The notes under the pieces were generated by a model, which saw only the letters and a list, made by a program, of their open reading frames with translations, had not been told where the DNA came from and did no database searches. A DNA stretch of 64,000 nt from Tanypteryx hageni (Eukaryota > Arthropoda > Insecta > Odonata > Petaluridae), in contig CM054116.1 in the NCBI GenBank assembly GCA_028673005.1, positions 35,436,854-35,500,853 on the forward strand, written 5' to 3'. A program made the translations under genes and the position numbers. This document shows positions 48,901-59,500 of this stretch, piece by piece; within the stretch, counting starts at the first letter, position 1; every line of letters starts with the position of its first letter.

Positions 48901-51900
48901 TATATATTCATACATACATATTCATACATGCGCACTATACCCTCGCTATCCCTGGAGGTTACGTTCCTGGAAAACTCCGCGCATACCAAGAACATACGAT
49001 ATCGAAAAAAACAGGGTTTGGTTCCTGGATCATAGGGGAAGGTAGGATGATGTAACACCAAATCTATGATCAAAGCGATAAATATGCGCATTTATTACAA
49101 AATAATATAATAAGATCCTATTAAATATGCTAATCAATAAAAATTGTTATTATTAATTTAAATACGCTCTCAGGATAAAGTGCATTAGACCGTATAAGGG
49201 ATGGTGGACAAATTAGTACCTCAAAGTTCAACCTGGTTCTTTCATGCTTTTTGTCTGATTTTTTCCTAGGTACTCAGTTGGAATTATAAACTATCCAGTC
49301 TAACTTGAGCTCTTAGAGCCAAAGAAATGTAGTTGGAGAGCTCTCTGAGAGGACTCCAGACAATCACCGAACAGCAAATTTGCCACATCGTGCAAAACGC
49401 TGCATCTTTCTTTCACCTCGGTCCCTTTTTGTGCGTGATTTTGTAGCATCGATAACTGCCACGACTCAAGTTAGAGTTCGCCTATCATAACAAAAATTTA
49501 TCTAAAACTCATACGTAAACATATACGACATTTTACCTCCCAATTTTTTCTTTTGCACCCAACAAATCCCTTTTCGAGCTCTTCAATGAGCTAAATTATC
49601 TGCATGCCTATCTCGCCGAGTACCAGCGCGTGCGTATTGTTTGTGGACAGTGCAAGAAATATCAGCTTTTTCAGAAAAGTAAGACGTATAAAAGGAATTT
49701 GTTTGTAATTTAGAGGAATTAAATATATTGCTAAATTATAAAAAAATGCAAAAAGTAAAAAATACTCTTGTATAAATTAAGTCCAGCACTGCTGCTGTTT
49801 GCTTATGCTCCAAAAATTTTGCCGCGAATAGCAATGGCTTACTCCACCATCACACAAAAACACATACATTTTCCAACGGTACTTAAATGATTATTTTATT
49901 TTCTCCAATGAAAATTTTCTCATTTCCATTTTTATTACAGTAACGCTGTCGTTTGTACATTATTATTTTATTAATCGATATTTTCAGGTGAACGCAGCGG
50001 GAAAAGCCGTGCTGGTTACTGGATGCGAATCACGGTTAGGATTCGCCGTGGCGCGACAACTTGATGAATTGGTAAGATAACGACTACTAACTCCAATAGA
50101 TACTGGTATATGCTAAATATGCATCGGTTATTCACACATCACGTAGTTGAGTGTACTTATGGAACCATACTCACACGTAGGCTGCCTGAAACTCAAACAA
50201 AAGGTTCCCCGCGCTTTCATTGATCGACTAAAAGTAATTATGAAAACCCGATGTCCCAAGGCTCTTTTAATTAAACATAATCGGAAGAACACATTCGAGT
50301 CGCCTTTGAATAATCATGCTCTATCTGGCAAACCAGGCGATCAATATTGACAGCAGTTTCAGAAATAAATAATAGACCTTTAATTTATTACTGATCAATT
50401 TAAAAAAAATTCCGTCAATCAATTAGTTTGTAAATTTTTTTAAAAATCTATCATGCTATAACTATGAAATTGTGAGAGATGTTAAAATATTAAGGAGGAT
50501 CAATTATGTGGTGAATAAAACATGCGATGGATACAAAATGCATGATTGATTTTTAAATACCTAACCACCTATTCCTGAAAATCACAACAACGCCATTTCG
50601 CTCGATATTTCACAACTCATTTCCTAGCCTTATAAACAAAATCATCCTTTATGTGTTGTTTCTCCAGTCTGTTCCTCGATGATGGCGGAAAGTGTTAAAC
50701 ACATAACATCAAATTAAGTATCCGAGTTCTTTTTTTATTTTCTATTTTTCTTGCGTCAACGGCCATTACCCATTCTCTGTCCCTCCCCCTTTCTTTCTCT
50801 CTTGCTTTCCATCTGTTACTCTCTATCTCCATCTCTCTCTCTCTCTATGCCCTTTCTCCCCCTCTCTCCGTCCTTTCTCCCCCTCTCTCCATCCCTTCAT
50901 TACAACTTCCTCAGCTTTTTCCCTCAAACTTCCCATACAACGCGCACATCAGATATTCCGCAAAGAGCCTCACGTCGCCGTATATTTTGTTGTCGCGACG
51001 AATGTTAGCCATCCTTTCGCAACGGATATTTTGACCTAAATGCGCACATCAGCTCCTTCATTCAATGATTTTGGGAAATTCGACGTTTTCAACGCAGTCC
51101 CTCGCCGTTTCTCGACAATTAAACCGAACCCCTCAGAAAATCGCGGAAAAACTGTGATCGAGCACGCCTAACCGGGAGGTCGTGGAGGGCGCCGCTTCCC
51201 GAAGCGGAGAAAGAGACGTCCAAAAGGTCGCGTTTTAATCACGCCCGCGAAATTCATTTTCGAAGGACGAGGGAGGCGTTCGAACATTCCGTTCTCCGGA
51301 CCAATCCGTGACGCCCAAAGGCGCGACGGATTCCTCCGCGTCTTGCCTCCTCCTTCTCGTCCCTTATAAAGTTCGTTGTCGTTTTCCAGGGTTTCACCGT
51401 GTTCGCCGGGTTCGAGGAGGTGGACGTCGATAAATCTTCGGAGTGCACGACCACTTCCTCCTCTGCCCTGAAGGAGCAGTCCTCGGGCCGCGTCCACACC
51501 ATCCAACTAGACGTGACCTCCGAAGAACAGATCCAAAAGGTCAAAGAGTACATACAAGAGAACCTGCCCAACGGATCGACGGGTGAGAAGCGATGTTTGA
51601 CGCCCCCGTCACGTCTCCTCCCCACCCACGATTCGCCGTTCCGAACACGTCTCCGGGAAGATTTAACGCTGACCGAAAATCGCTTTGTCCTTTTCCCTTC
51701 CTCGGTTGTTGTGTCTCTCCTCTTTGCGAATTATCTTCAGCTATATAAATCGCCCCGGCAATTTACGACCTAAAATATTGATATGGAGTGAATTACGCTC
51801 GGAGCGAATTTGATGGCAACTAGTTATTTTTCCCGTTGCTAACCCTTACAGGTGCCCAATCTAACGAGAATTGAAATAATCCGAATCCTCAATTTTTTTT

Positions 51901-54623
51901 CCGTTTCGATGCAACCGAAACGGTTTTTTATTTCAAAGTAAAAATAATGTCGATAAATTGCAAAAACGTTAACATTAAGCACACCCATTCGGAAAAAAGG
52001 ACATATGCCATATACATGTTCGGAGTGTTGAAAAGTCGCGCTAGATCTTACTGATTGTGTCTGTGTCGGTTGTGTTCGAAGGAATATGGGCGGTGGTCAA
52101 CCTAGGAGTTTGGGCTTGTTTCGGCGAAGCGGAGTGGCTTCCGTTCGCCGCCATACGTCGGTCCACGGATATAAACCTATTGGGAGTGGTTCGCCTCACG
52201 CAGATCTTCCTTCCTCAGCTGCGTCGCACTAAAGGTAAATTGAATCCCTTCTTTCCTTTGCACGTAAGCACTCAACGCTAGTCCTACGATGATTAATCCA
52301 TGCTGGAGAAAAGTATAACGCGACAACATTTTATAATCTCGTCTCATTTTTATTATTTTTTGATAAGTTCGTCAGGGAGATTTTCAATCATGTCTGCACT
52401 ATAAATGGACGCGTTGGGAGAATCTTTTAATGGCTTATTTAATTATAAGCAACTAGGAAAACTTGATTTACGGTCGTTAAACTTCAACTTCTTACATTTT
52501 CAAAACGTTAATTCGTTTTAACTCGAATAATCCAGCTCATTTATAAATGATAAAACCACAACATAGTAGTTGAGTTGCCTAAATTTTTAGTTTCCCATTT
52601 CATTGTGAAGATTTATTTTACAGATTACTATAATCATCGTTGTTGAAAAATCACCATGGAAAAATTTTAAGAAATGATATTTTCCGCGGAGAAACATATC
52701 AACTTTATTAAAACCGAAAATCTTATGGGATCATAATATTATTAATATATTGTGTTCTCTCACTCAAACGTTTTTGCACAATTTTCTTATGTGAATGTCT
52801 TGTTCATCTTTCTAATAAGTCACCAAATACTTTATAATTTTAACCTTAACATAAATTGAATTTGACTGTAATTAAAATATTTTTGATTTTATAGAGCAGA
52901 CATTATTTCCTTCAAATTAAATAAAACCAAAGAAGCATTCCACTGAACCGTTCGTTTTCTTATTATGAATACTTACTTTATATATTTAATGATAATATTT
53001 AGATGAGACTTTTTACCATTCTGTACGTAACTCTAATATTATAAAACATTTCGATTTGAGGAATGCTTATGTAATGAATCCTTTCTGTAACTATTGTACA
53101 TTTAATATTTTTCTTGTTTTTTGATGATTTTGAAATGAGGCTTTAAATCAGACAGAGCATTGCCATTATATCATACACAACTATTTCAAATTTACCAAAA
53201 TTATGCCTGAAAAAAATCTTAACAGATTTTGAATGTAGCCTTATTTTCACTCGGAATCATAATTGGCGTCCTGTGTTCAGCATATCATATGGCTTACCGT
53301 AAAATAAAATTTCTTTCCGCCGCAGAAGCTCTAAGGATTGAAAAAATAATGAAAAGGAAACTTTCTCCATAAATGAAGAATTACCGTAAGCTTTTTTTTG
53401 TTCTTTTTCTCGAGCGAGAGGTCAGTTGCCCTTCGCAATTATTATTTCATTCGTTGAATACTTGGTTAGCGCTTAAGGAGCGAGAGAAAACCGAGAAAAA
53501 ATATGCAAAACCAACGCTCGATAAATGCTTTTTTTTACTTTTCGGAAAAAAAGTCCTCTTAGTGAAGCCTTTTCGGAAGTGCTAAAATCCTTACTTCTCT
53601 ATTAAAAGTGACTTAGATTTTGCAGAGTAATTTTTCACCTCCAGAATAATCTCCTTCAAAAAAATGTTTTTATTTAAAATAATACAAGGCATAGGTAGGC
53701 AGCATAGTTGTCGGTCCTCATAAGCAAATTCGCGCGACACCAATTAAGTGAAACTCTCCAAACATTCAAAGCAGCATGGATGGAAATGTAATAATTTTGA
53801 AAGTTTATGCACCGATGACCTTCTTTGGCTCATTATTTTCTTCTTTACATCTGAGCAACTTTACACGAATTATCCCATAATCAGGTCGGGTGGTCAATGT
53901 GGTGAGTGCCCTGGGAAGCATACCGACACCGCTGAGGTCTTCTTACTGCGCCTGCGCGGCTGCTGTCCGTGCATTTTCCGACTGCCTGCGTCTCGAGATG
54001 CGCCGCTGGGGTGTGGATGTTGTGGTCGTCACCCCCGGAGAAGCTCTTTCAGGTCAGCAAGCAACAGGAACGCTGAGGAAACGCCTATTCGGAATCAATA
54101 ATGTCACATGATTATACGAAATCGGCATAGTAATTAATAATATAACACCCCATCGTAATTTCCTTGCATTTGTATTCATGAGAAACTTTTCCATTGTTCA
54201 TTTGATGAAAGAATTAATTAGATTTTCCTCGCCCTAAACATGCTAAAGGTTATGGGAAAAGAATTTTTTTTGTTAAGTTTAGTTCCAATGGACGTATGAA
54301 AATATTGAAACTTAACCGTTCGTCACATGTTGATGTCTATCGTCTTTTGTTTTTTGTAAAAGAATTCTTCTCATCGCTAGAGATAGATTCAAGTTAACTT
54401 TTCCGTAATTAACACATTTGCTTAATTTACAAATAAAATACCTCTAACTTATCGTTATTGGTTTTCCTGGATGTTGATTTATGATTCAATTTCCAAATGA
54501 CAACAGTAATTTATCTCAAAAGGGAGAAAGCCAAATCCATAAAAATTAAATTTTGGCTTTCATATTCAAAATAATTTGTATTAAGGATTTATTTTGTCAA
54601 AACTAAAATTATTCAGACAAACC

Positions 54624-54678
<55 letters not shown>

Positions 54679-55490
54679 ATTAATAAATTTTCCAAAACAA
54701 AGTTCTATTTTTTTGTGGAAGCTCTTTGAAAAATGACTTTCAGGAATGACGCATTATGTTAAGCGTTTTAGGAATTACGGGTGGGTATTAATTTCTGCAT
54801 TTATCCCTTTCCGGTTGCGCCTTTAGGTTGTTTCCTGACAGAGGAGCGCCTGGTTGATCAGGCGCGCTCCATGTGGGCGTGGCTAGGCGATGCAGCTAAA
54901 GCAGAAATTGGCCAAGATTACTTCGAAATGAAAGTCAGGTCACTCCGACCATACGTCGAGTGTCAGGTAAGTTGAATTTTGATGATATATAGTTTAAACT
55001 TCTTCTTATGCTAGTATAATAAAAACTGCATTTACCTCTTTAGTTAATTAGCCATCATATTAGTATTATAGAAAATATTTTTCGATCTCAACTTATGGCT
55101 GGAATGAAATTGATAAATAGGTTTAAAAAATAAAATTTTAGCCAAGTTCATAACACGTGGACTATGTTCTAATTACGCGTGCCAAGTTGGAAGAATTCAG
55201 TTATTTTAATTTATTATCATTGCATAAACTTCAGGAAAGCATGCTTTGAACATAGGTTTAGAGCGGTAATTTTATTTTAATTTTCTTCAATTATTTTCTC
55301 CATTTTCTCTTTTGATCGGCCGAAACAGCAACCAGAAGCTGAGTTGTTCGTCGTCTTGAGAGCTCTCACAGATGCTGTCAGCCGCACCTTCCCACTGCCT
55401 CGCTATCAACCTGTACCTCCATCGGAAAGGCTGAGGACATTTGTCGCAGAGCATTTCCCACGTTCCTTTTACGACATTGTCTACAGTTAA
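32413..55490 (+). CDS. SDR family oxidoreductase, HSD17B2/BDH1-like (SDR9C type), atypical catalytic motifs
   Basis: Seven coding exons join in frame to 377 aa: 32413-32646, 49988-50071, 51390-51582, 52082-52234, 53885-54052, 54827-54966 and 55329-55490. Residues ~34-78 contain two hydrophobic segments (FAHAAAAILSVLVSVFGLPF; FLWIVPAVLAVLFFF), suggesting an ER or mitochondrial membrane anchor. The Rossmann fold follows. VLVTGCESRLG (86-96) departs from TGxxxGxG, with Arg94 for Gly. LDVT (146-149) is normal. WAVVNLGV (173-180) replaces the NNAG motif. DINLLG (200-205) is retained. Ser229 (NVVSALGSIP) and Tyr242 are present, but YxxxK reads YCACA, with Ala246 in place of the catalytic Lys. FSDCLRLEMRRWGVDV and TPGEALSG match the family's C-terminal half. 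Relatives act on steroids, retinoids or hydroxybutyrate; in insects this group includes Shroud of the ecdysteroid pathway and other SDR9C-like paralogues. I cannot decide the orthologue. The missing Lys makes classic dehydrogenase activity uncertain. An in-frame TAA at 32392 makes ATG 32413 the first available start in this exon. Confidence 0.9.
33870..33984. mobile_element. Small foldback with hammerhead-like core
   Basis: Arms of ~35-40 bases (AAATGAAAGAAAATTGTATT...CCACTTACAAAC and its complement) face each other around a ~36-base centre. The arrangement is the same as the other Penelope-like foldbacks but much shorter. Confidence 0.6.
33911..33942 (+). ncRNA. Hammerhead-like motif (variant)
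   Basis: The core reads GTGATGA rather than CTGATGA, followed by a T. A weak stem II is formed by CTG/CAG within GCTGTAACAGGC. GAAA and ACCTGTC follow, the last close to the palindrome ACATGT plus C. Flanking ACAAAC (33905-33910) pairs with GTTTGT (33948-33953) as an extended stem I. A mutated first core base makes activity unlikely. Confidence 0.45.
35697..35757. repeat. (TA)n microsatellite, left of SINE
   Basis: About 30 TA dinucleotides directly abutting the 3' end of the minus-strand SINE. Confidence 0.97.
35758..36076 (-). mobile_element. tRNA-derived SINE, second copy
   Basis: On the minus strand the head holds A box TGGTGTAGTGG (near 36050-36060) and a degenerate B box GGCACGAATCC (36009-35999). 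The body shares CCTTCGGAAGGGACGTTAAG, TGGTGTTCTTCG and AATGCCGGCGCCGGGTTTCC with the SINE at 19861-20166. The head differs more than the body, which suggests two subfamilies with a common central domain. It is bounded on both sides by TA arrays. Confidence 0.8.
36077..36156. repeat. (TA)n microsatellite, right of SINE
   Basis: About 40 TA dinucleotides between the SINE head and the hammerhead foldback. Confidence 0.97.
36155..36366. mobile_element. Foldback Penelope-like element with intact hammerhead core
   Basis: Left arm (36155-36183, ATGGATGGCAACAAGGTGTT...) and right arm (36335-36366) are near-perfect inverted repeats. The intervening ~150 bases carry the hammerhead motif close to the left arm. 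A TA-rich run (about 36399-36411) follows downstream. No coding sequence. Confidence 0.65.
36195..36229 (+). ncRNA. Hammerhead ribozyme-like motif, compact
   Basis: Stem I GTAG (36195-36198) pairs with CTAC (36226-36229). The core CTGATGA is at 36199-36205, with one bulged A. Stem II is GGA/TCC around ATAAC. GAAA is followed by palindromic stem III AGCT, with H17 T36225. All invariant core bases are present. The very short stem III fits the minimal, dimer-requiring hammerheads reported from Penelope-like elements. Confidence 0.7.
37372..37600. repeat. Pyrimidine-rich tract with 9-bp CCTCCCCCT minisatellite
   Basis: TCTTCCTCTTC-type sequence grading into about eight tandem CCTCCCCCT units (37519-37594). 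Adjacent open frames on both strands are low-complexity artefacts. Confidence 0.85.
38145..38225. mobile_element. Possible LINE 3'UTR fragment
   Basis: GGTCCGTCCGTCTGTCTGCA followed by CCGAAACGATTGAGTGGAAT and TTCATGAAACGTGGTA resembles the 'ccgtctgtctg ... gaaacgattgagtggaatttcatgaaa' sequence commonly seen near RTE-type 3' ends. It has no coding part, and the call is from pattern memory. Confidence 0.35.
41626..41680. repeat. GTCC/CTGTCCGT tandem repeat
   Basis: Repeating GTCCGTCC with CATCTGT and CTTCC variants over about 55 bases. It may mark another decayed LINE 3' region. Confidence 0.7.
44330..45367. other. CpG-rich non-coding island
   Basis: Dense CG dinucleotides with pyrimidine-rich stretches and no splice-supported exon. 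Open frames on both strands overlap each other and have biased, low-complexity composition. Confidence 0.4.
45368..45990. repeat. Long (CT)n/(CCCTTCCTCTCT)n pyrimidine tract
   Basis: About 620 bases almost entirely C and T on the + strand. Recurrent CCCTTCCTCTCTCTC modules produce a Ser/Leu/Pro frame (+) and an Arg/Glu frame (-), neither plausible as protein. Confidence 0.9.
45991..47480. other. CpG-rich non-coding interval with CCTCCC tract
   Basis: A second pyrimidine run lies at about 46467-46590. A 150-codon frame (46710-47162) has no recognised domain and no splice context, so I do not call it a gene. Confidence 0.4.
48514..48527. promoter_or_regulatory. X-box-like palindrome (RFX site candidate)
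   Basis: GTTGCCATAGCAAC matches the RFX X-box consensus, with both GTTGCC and GGCAAC-type half sites (here AGCAAC). It is intronic, with no ciliary gene nearby, so function is unproven. Confidence 0.35.
48928..49841. mobile_element. Degraded pogo/Tigger-like element
   Basis: The left end, ACCCTCGCTATCCCTGGAGG followed by TTACGTTCCTGGAAAACTCC, aligns with the left TIR and subterminal sequence of the MITE at 15370 (CCCTCTCTTTACGCGGGGGTTGCGTTCCAGGAAA). A weak complementary right end (GCGAATAGCAATGGCT) lies near 49822-49838. The interior has no transposase frame. The right boundary is tentative. Confidence 0.4.
49988..50071 (+). CDS. SDR gene exon 2 (cofactor-binding motif, residues 79-106)
   Basis: Bounded by TTTCAG and GTAAGA, phase 0 at both ends, 28 codons. 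Encodes VNAAGKAVLVTGCESRLG and the following helix. Confidence 0.92.
50072..51389 (+). other. SDR intron 2
   Basis: AT-rich to about 50690. A CT-rich run follows at about 50770-50905, then CpG-rich sequence leads into exon 3. No other gene. Confidence 0.8.
51390..51582 (+). CDS. SDR gene exon 3 (residues 107-171)
   Basis: Acceptor GTTTTCCAG, donor GTGAGA, ends in phase 1. Encodes GFTVFAGFEEVDVDK through LDVTSEEQIQKVKEYIQENL. The open frame continues past the donor, but the downstream part has no SDR similarity. Confidence 0.9.
51583..52081 (+). other. SDR intron 3
   Basis: Nothing else recognised in 499 bases. The acceptor GTTCGAAG has a T/G-rich rather than pure pyrimidine tract. Confidence 0.75.
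52082..52234 (+). CDS. SDR gene exon 4 (residues 171-222)
   Basis: Phase 1 to phase 1, donor GTAAAT. Encodes GIWAVVNLGVWACFGEAEW and the DINLLGVVRLTQIFLPQLRR helix. Confidence 0.9.
52235..53884 (+). other. SDR intron 4
   Basis: AT-rich, no gene or element recognised. Confidence 0.75.
53885..54052 (+). CDS. SDR gene exon 5 (active-site exon, residues 222-278)
   Basis: Acceptor CATAATCAG, donor GTCAGC. Carries the catalytic Ser229 and Tyr242. The lysine codon position reads GCG (Ala246) in clean open sequence. Confidence 0.92.
54053..54826 (+). other. SDR intron 5
   Basis: AT-rich, containing the TA microsatellite at 54626-54672. Confidence 0.8.
54626..54672. repeat. (TA)n microsatellite
   Basis: About 23 TA dinucleotides. 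Confidence 0.95.
54827..54966 (+). CDS. SDR gene exon 6 (residues 278-324)
   Basis: Acceptor CGCCTTTAG, donor GTAAGT, ends phase 0. Encodes CFLTEERLVDQARSMWAWLG and the following lid-like helices. Confidence 0.9.
54967..55328 (+). other. SDR intron 6
   Basis: Short AT-rich intron; nothing else recognised. Confidence 0.8.
55329..55490 (+). CDS. SDR gene exon 7 (C-terminus, residues 325-377)
   Basis: Acceptor GAAACAG, then 53 codons to TAA (55488-55490). Ends PRSFYDIVYS. Confidence 0.9.
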   Translation, partial: QPEAELFVVLRALTDAVSRTFPLPRYQPVPPSERLRTFVAEHFPRSFYDIVYS

Positions 55491-55601
55491 AAAGCATTTT
55501 ATTTTTGTGTGAACCTATTTGCAGCAGTGAAGAAGTCACTTCATAACAACTGCTCGGAACATTTTCTAGATTGTGATACGAACTGACTGTATGGTAAAGA
55601 A

Positions 55602-55607
55602 AATAAA
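55602..55607 (+). terminator. Poly(A) signal of the SDR gene
   Basis: AATAAA 112 bases after the stop codon. Confidence 0.75.
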
Positions 55608-55789
55608 GTATTTGGGATGGGTCGTGAAAAAATGAAGTAAATTATTACTCTCCAAAAGAAGGTACCTGCATCTTTTAAAGAAAACGTGCTCTTTAAAGAG
55701 GCGGCGGCTCTAAAAAATAAAAAGTACTAGTTTGACGTCACAGGACTACGATTGCGCGTCGCGCGCTTCTTTTGTTTGTTTGAACGGCT

Positions 55790-55979
55790 GTGTGTCACAG
55801 TCGGTCACAGTGGAGCCTGAGCTCTCGAGGCGGTAAGGTAGTTGGTCTCAGTGGAAGATACTGCATCCTGTCAGCTGTTCGTACTTATACTTGAGGAGAC
55901 TGTTTCTCAGAATATCTTAAAATCATTTCCAACAAATGTTCGTTGCTTGATAGACCGAAATAACATCTATCAACACACG
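55790..55979 (+). other. Candidate 5'UTR exon and promoter region of the DFFA-like gene
   Basis: A CpG-containing stretch ends in a good donor (CACACG|GTGAGT) at 55979/55980. An acceptor (AATTGTAG) precedes the coding exon at 56444. The transcription start is not determined; the left edge is a guess. Confidence 0.45.
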
Positions 55980-56450
55980 GTGAGTATTTGCTATGTCACT
56001 CTTGCAAACTCCATACTAGTTCATGTTTACCATTTCAGGTGATGATATAATTTTAGTGCAAAGCTGTTACTTTTGTTTCTGCTAAAATTGTTCAAATTAA
56101 TGTAACTAGGTTACCGTATCCGTTACACTTACAGATACTCTATTGATTTTGCACGGCATGCGCCTACAGGTAGGTAATAATTAATTGACCTAGTTACCTT
56201 GTTTGTTCTAGTTAAATGCAAGATGTTTATTCGTTGCCTTAAATTGTTATGTAGTTATTCGTGATAGGCTACTTGGAATGTACTTTTAAATACTTGGTTG
56301 CCCCGCCCTTTTCAATTATCAAAATGAATTTAATCTATCATTAATGATCATTTGTGTAATTTATAAATCTGTACGTAATATCTACTATATTAGATATATT
56401 TCATTGTTGCACTAGTATAACCTGTATAGTGAAATAATTGTAGGTAAAGT

Positions 56451-56577
56451 ATGGAGGAGGAGAGCAGCAACCATGATGATACTACTCCAGGATGTTTACC
56501 TTACAAAGTTGTTGATTACCGGCGTGAGAAGAAGAAAGGAGTTGTCGCATCAACTCTACAGGAGTTAAAATTTAGAG
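56451..56577 (+). CDS. DFFA: DFFA-like exon (residues 1-43)
   Basis: ATG lies 7 bases after the acceptor at 56443; donor G|GTAATG, phase 1. The acidic N-terminus (MEEESSNHDD) precedes the CIDE-N domain. Confidence 0.85.
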
Positions 56578-59500
56578 GTAATGTCCATTCATGCATTGGT
56601 ATATAATTAAATGACTATCATATTCAAACAACATTTCAGGTAACAAAGTTTTCATTGTTTTGAATTCTGGATTCGGTATTATTATTTTTAAACGTCAAAT
56701 GAAGATGTGCCAATAATGAAATAAATCCTATTAATTTGTAATTAATAATGAATTGCTAAAAACAAGTGTCATTAATATTAAAATCATTGTCATTTTAACT
56801 ATATATATTTTAAAATACAAATGACAGTGCGATGCATAACAGATACATAATTGTTCACATACTTCGTTTTCGTTGAATTTTCGTTTGATATTTCCTGAAT
56901 TAGATTTTAGAATCATTTATCACAGTGGCATAATTTATTACCGTTTGTTGAAGTGTATCCTGTTTCATATAAAAAATTTATAGTTTGACAACTAAGTGAA
57001 ATTTATATTCTAAGTTATGAAACTGATGTTTTCAAGGGCAAGAAAAACTTGGACTTGATAATGACGCCACTGTAACAGTTGTTCTGGAACAAGATGGAAC
57101 TGAAGTAGATGATGAAGATTACTTTGCCACACTTGAAAGAAATACTAATCTAATGTTGCTCTCAGGCCAACAAAGGTGGCTTCCGCCTGGGAAAATGCCT
57201 AGGTTTGGAAATGTTTCATTTTGTTGAATTTTATCTTAAATATTTGTATTTTTTGCTCGTGACTAAGGTGCATACTGATTCAAAAATGTGTTTCTCCAAT
57301 GCTTCTTGTGATCCAGTTTAATTTTAGGAGTTAGAATATTTATCCATTATTATGTTTTTAACGTCACTGATGTTGGGAAGAAAATTAAACCAACTCAGGT
57401 AAAACGATACAAACGTTTAGAAGGAAAGTGTGTCCTATTTTCGCTTTGAGCCCTTGTGTTATTATTTATTTATTATTTTATTAAATTATTTTATATTTAT
57501 GTTCATGTCTTATTCTGCACATTTGTATTAAGTTTCAGAGAATATTATACGTTTGTTTTTTATTTATCAGAACAGTGGCATTACAAACGTATTCACATAT
57601 CTATATACTAATTTTATCTATATGTGAGCATATGATTTTATTTTAGAATAGTTATCTATATTGCCTAAGTAGTGATTATTACTAGATAATATGTTGGTTT
57701 TAGCATACTTGATTAGAATATGTTTTTGCTATTGAAAACGTTCTGGACAATTGTCTTAGGTTGACATCTGATCAGCTTGATGGAATAGGGGATGGGACAG
57801 GCTGTGACATAGGGGAAGGTGAATTGCTGGAACTTGTGGAAAGACTGCATCGTGATATAGGGTTGATCTCATTGTTGGGATCCCGTGAACTAGAACTACT
57901 AAGTGAAATGGAACCTGAAGAGGTAATTTTAATAATTTTTTTTTGTTTTAATTTATTTTTATTTTTTTATTAAAAGTGTGGTACTATGTGAAATTTTACC
58001 TAGATCAGCACAATAATTCCTTGAAATTTAAACAGAAAGTGTAATGAATAAAGTTCAGTAAGTAGTACGTGTACTATTTTTAAAATGAGAATGAAATAAT
58101 TAAATATTTCATGATTAATTTATGATTGTTGTTTGTTTTACAACAAGCTCAGTAATTTCAATATTCTACACTTTAAAGGAATTGTGCTTTGATTTTAAAT
58201 GTTGAGACCCTATCTGTCATAACAGTAATGGATATATGCATTCAGTATTTTAGACAGATATTGTGTTGCAGAGATATCTCTGGCAAAGTTTATTTTCTTT
58301 GTGGATGATGATATACTCGAGGTAACTTGTGTTGCCTTTTACAAATGAATTATGGTCTCTAAAATTCACAGCAACCTGAAATGAATGCATGTTGATAAGT
58401 GTTTCAGATGTTTTTTCAAGGTCTTAGTGTCTTTACTGTTTCTTTTTTACAGTTCTCCATGTGGCACTCATTTCATCTTATGGTCAGTTGCTATTTTGTT
58501 ATATCATTGGTAACAACTCTGTGTGTAATTGTGTGCTATGTTGTAAACATCGTACAACATATATTCTTTAGAATGCAAGCAATTTGGGTATTATTTCTTT
58601 CCACCATAAATATTGACTGTTTAGCTTCCAAAATATGAAGTAGACCACTCAAGCATTGAAAAGTTTTTGGGAAATTAGTGCCATTTGTATTCAATTTGAA
58701 AGCTTAAATATTCATCACCAGTTGAGGAAAAAGAATTGGAAGGAGTTGAGCATCAAACAAAATAGGTTCTTCTACATTCAAAGCATTGCTGAAGTGTTTT
58801 AAGGCCTTTTAACCTCCTTGAAACATTTGGGGATTTGTGGAATGCAGAGTATTCTTGTCTATTTCATGCTCTTCTCTTTGTCCTAGCTATGATGAAAGCT
58901 TTGCTCTCATACGGCTCATGCATGTTACTGATTTCCTAAAAAAATTTAGGTTTATTTTAAATGTTTTGTCTAAAACATATATTAGACCTGTGATTAGTGA
59001 AGCCAGAATTTTATTTTAAGGAGCGCCTGCATGCAGCAGTTGAACTGGAGATTTAATTTTGAATATATAGGATAGGAAAGTTTTAGCTTGAGCTATAGTA
59101 CATGATTATTGCACCTCTCCAGAAGGAATGCTAGGTAGTGCAGCCACTAGGTTCATTTCGTTGATGCCAGGCTAATTTCATTTCATTTGCTCTCTTATTT
59201 GAAGGAGTAAATATGTTCATTGTTTCTCTAGGTTCCAGGTTTTGCTTGAAGCTCCAAAACCTGTAAAAATTACATTATCGTGTGTTCCACAAGTTTCATA
59301 GAAAACAGCATAGAACTTAGTTTAATTTGAAATTCATTTGCTCACTTTTTCCTCTATGTTCACGTTAACTCAAGCAAACTTGTATAGTTTTTCATTCTAT
59401 TTGGGAAATACAGAATGTAGCATCCAATAGGCATTCATTTGAGTGTGGGTGTATATTAATGGTATTTATACCTTCAAATTTTAAGAACATTTATTTAGAT

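Larger units (their letters stand above)
32647..49987 (+). other. SDR intron 1 (17.3 kb)
   Basis: Donor GTATGC, acceptor TATTTTCAG. It hosts most of the intronic repeats in this window. Stretches without listed elements (32647-33869, 33985-35696, 36367-37371, 37601-38144, 38226-41625, 41681-44329, 47481-48513) are AT-rich and show no gene. Confidence 0.7.

Noticed and set aside
51399..51773. SDR exon 3 frame extended to 51773
   Set aside because: SDR similarity stops at the donor at 51583; the rest is intronic.
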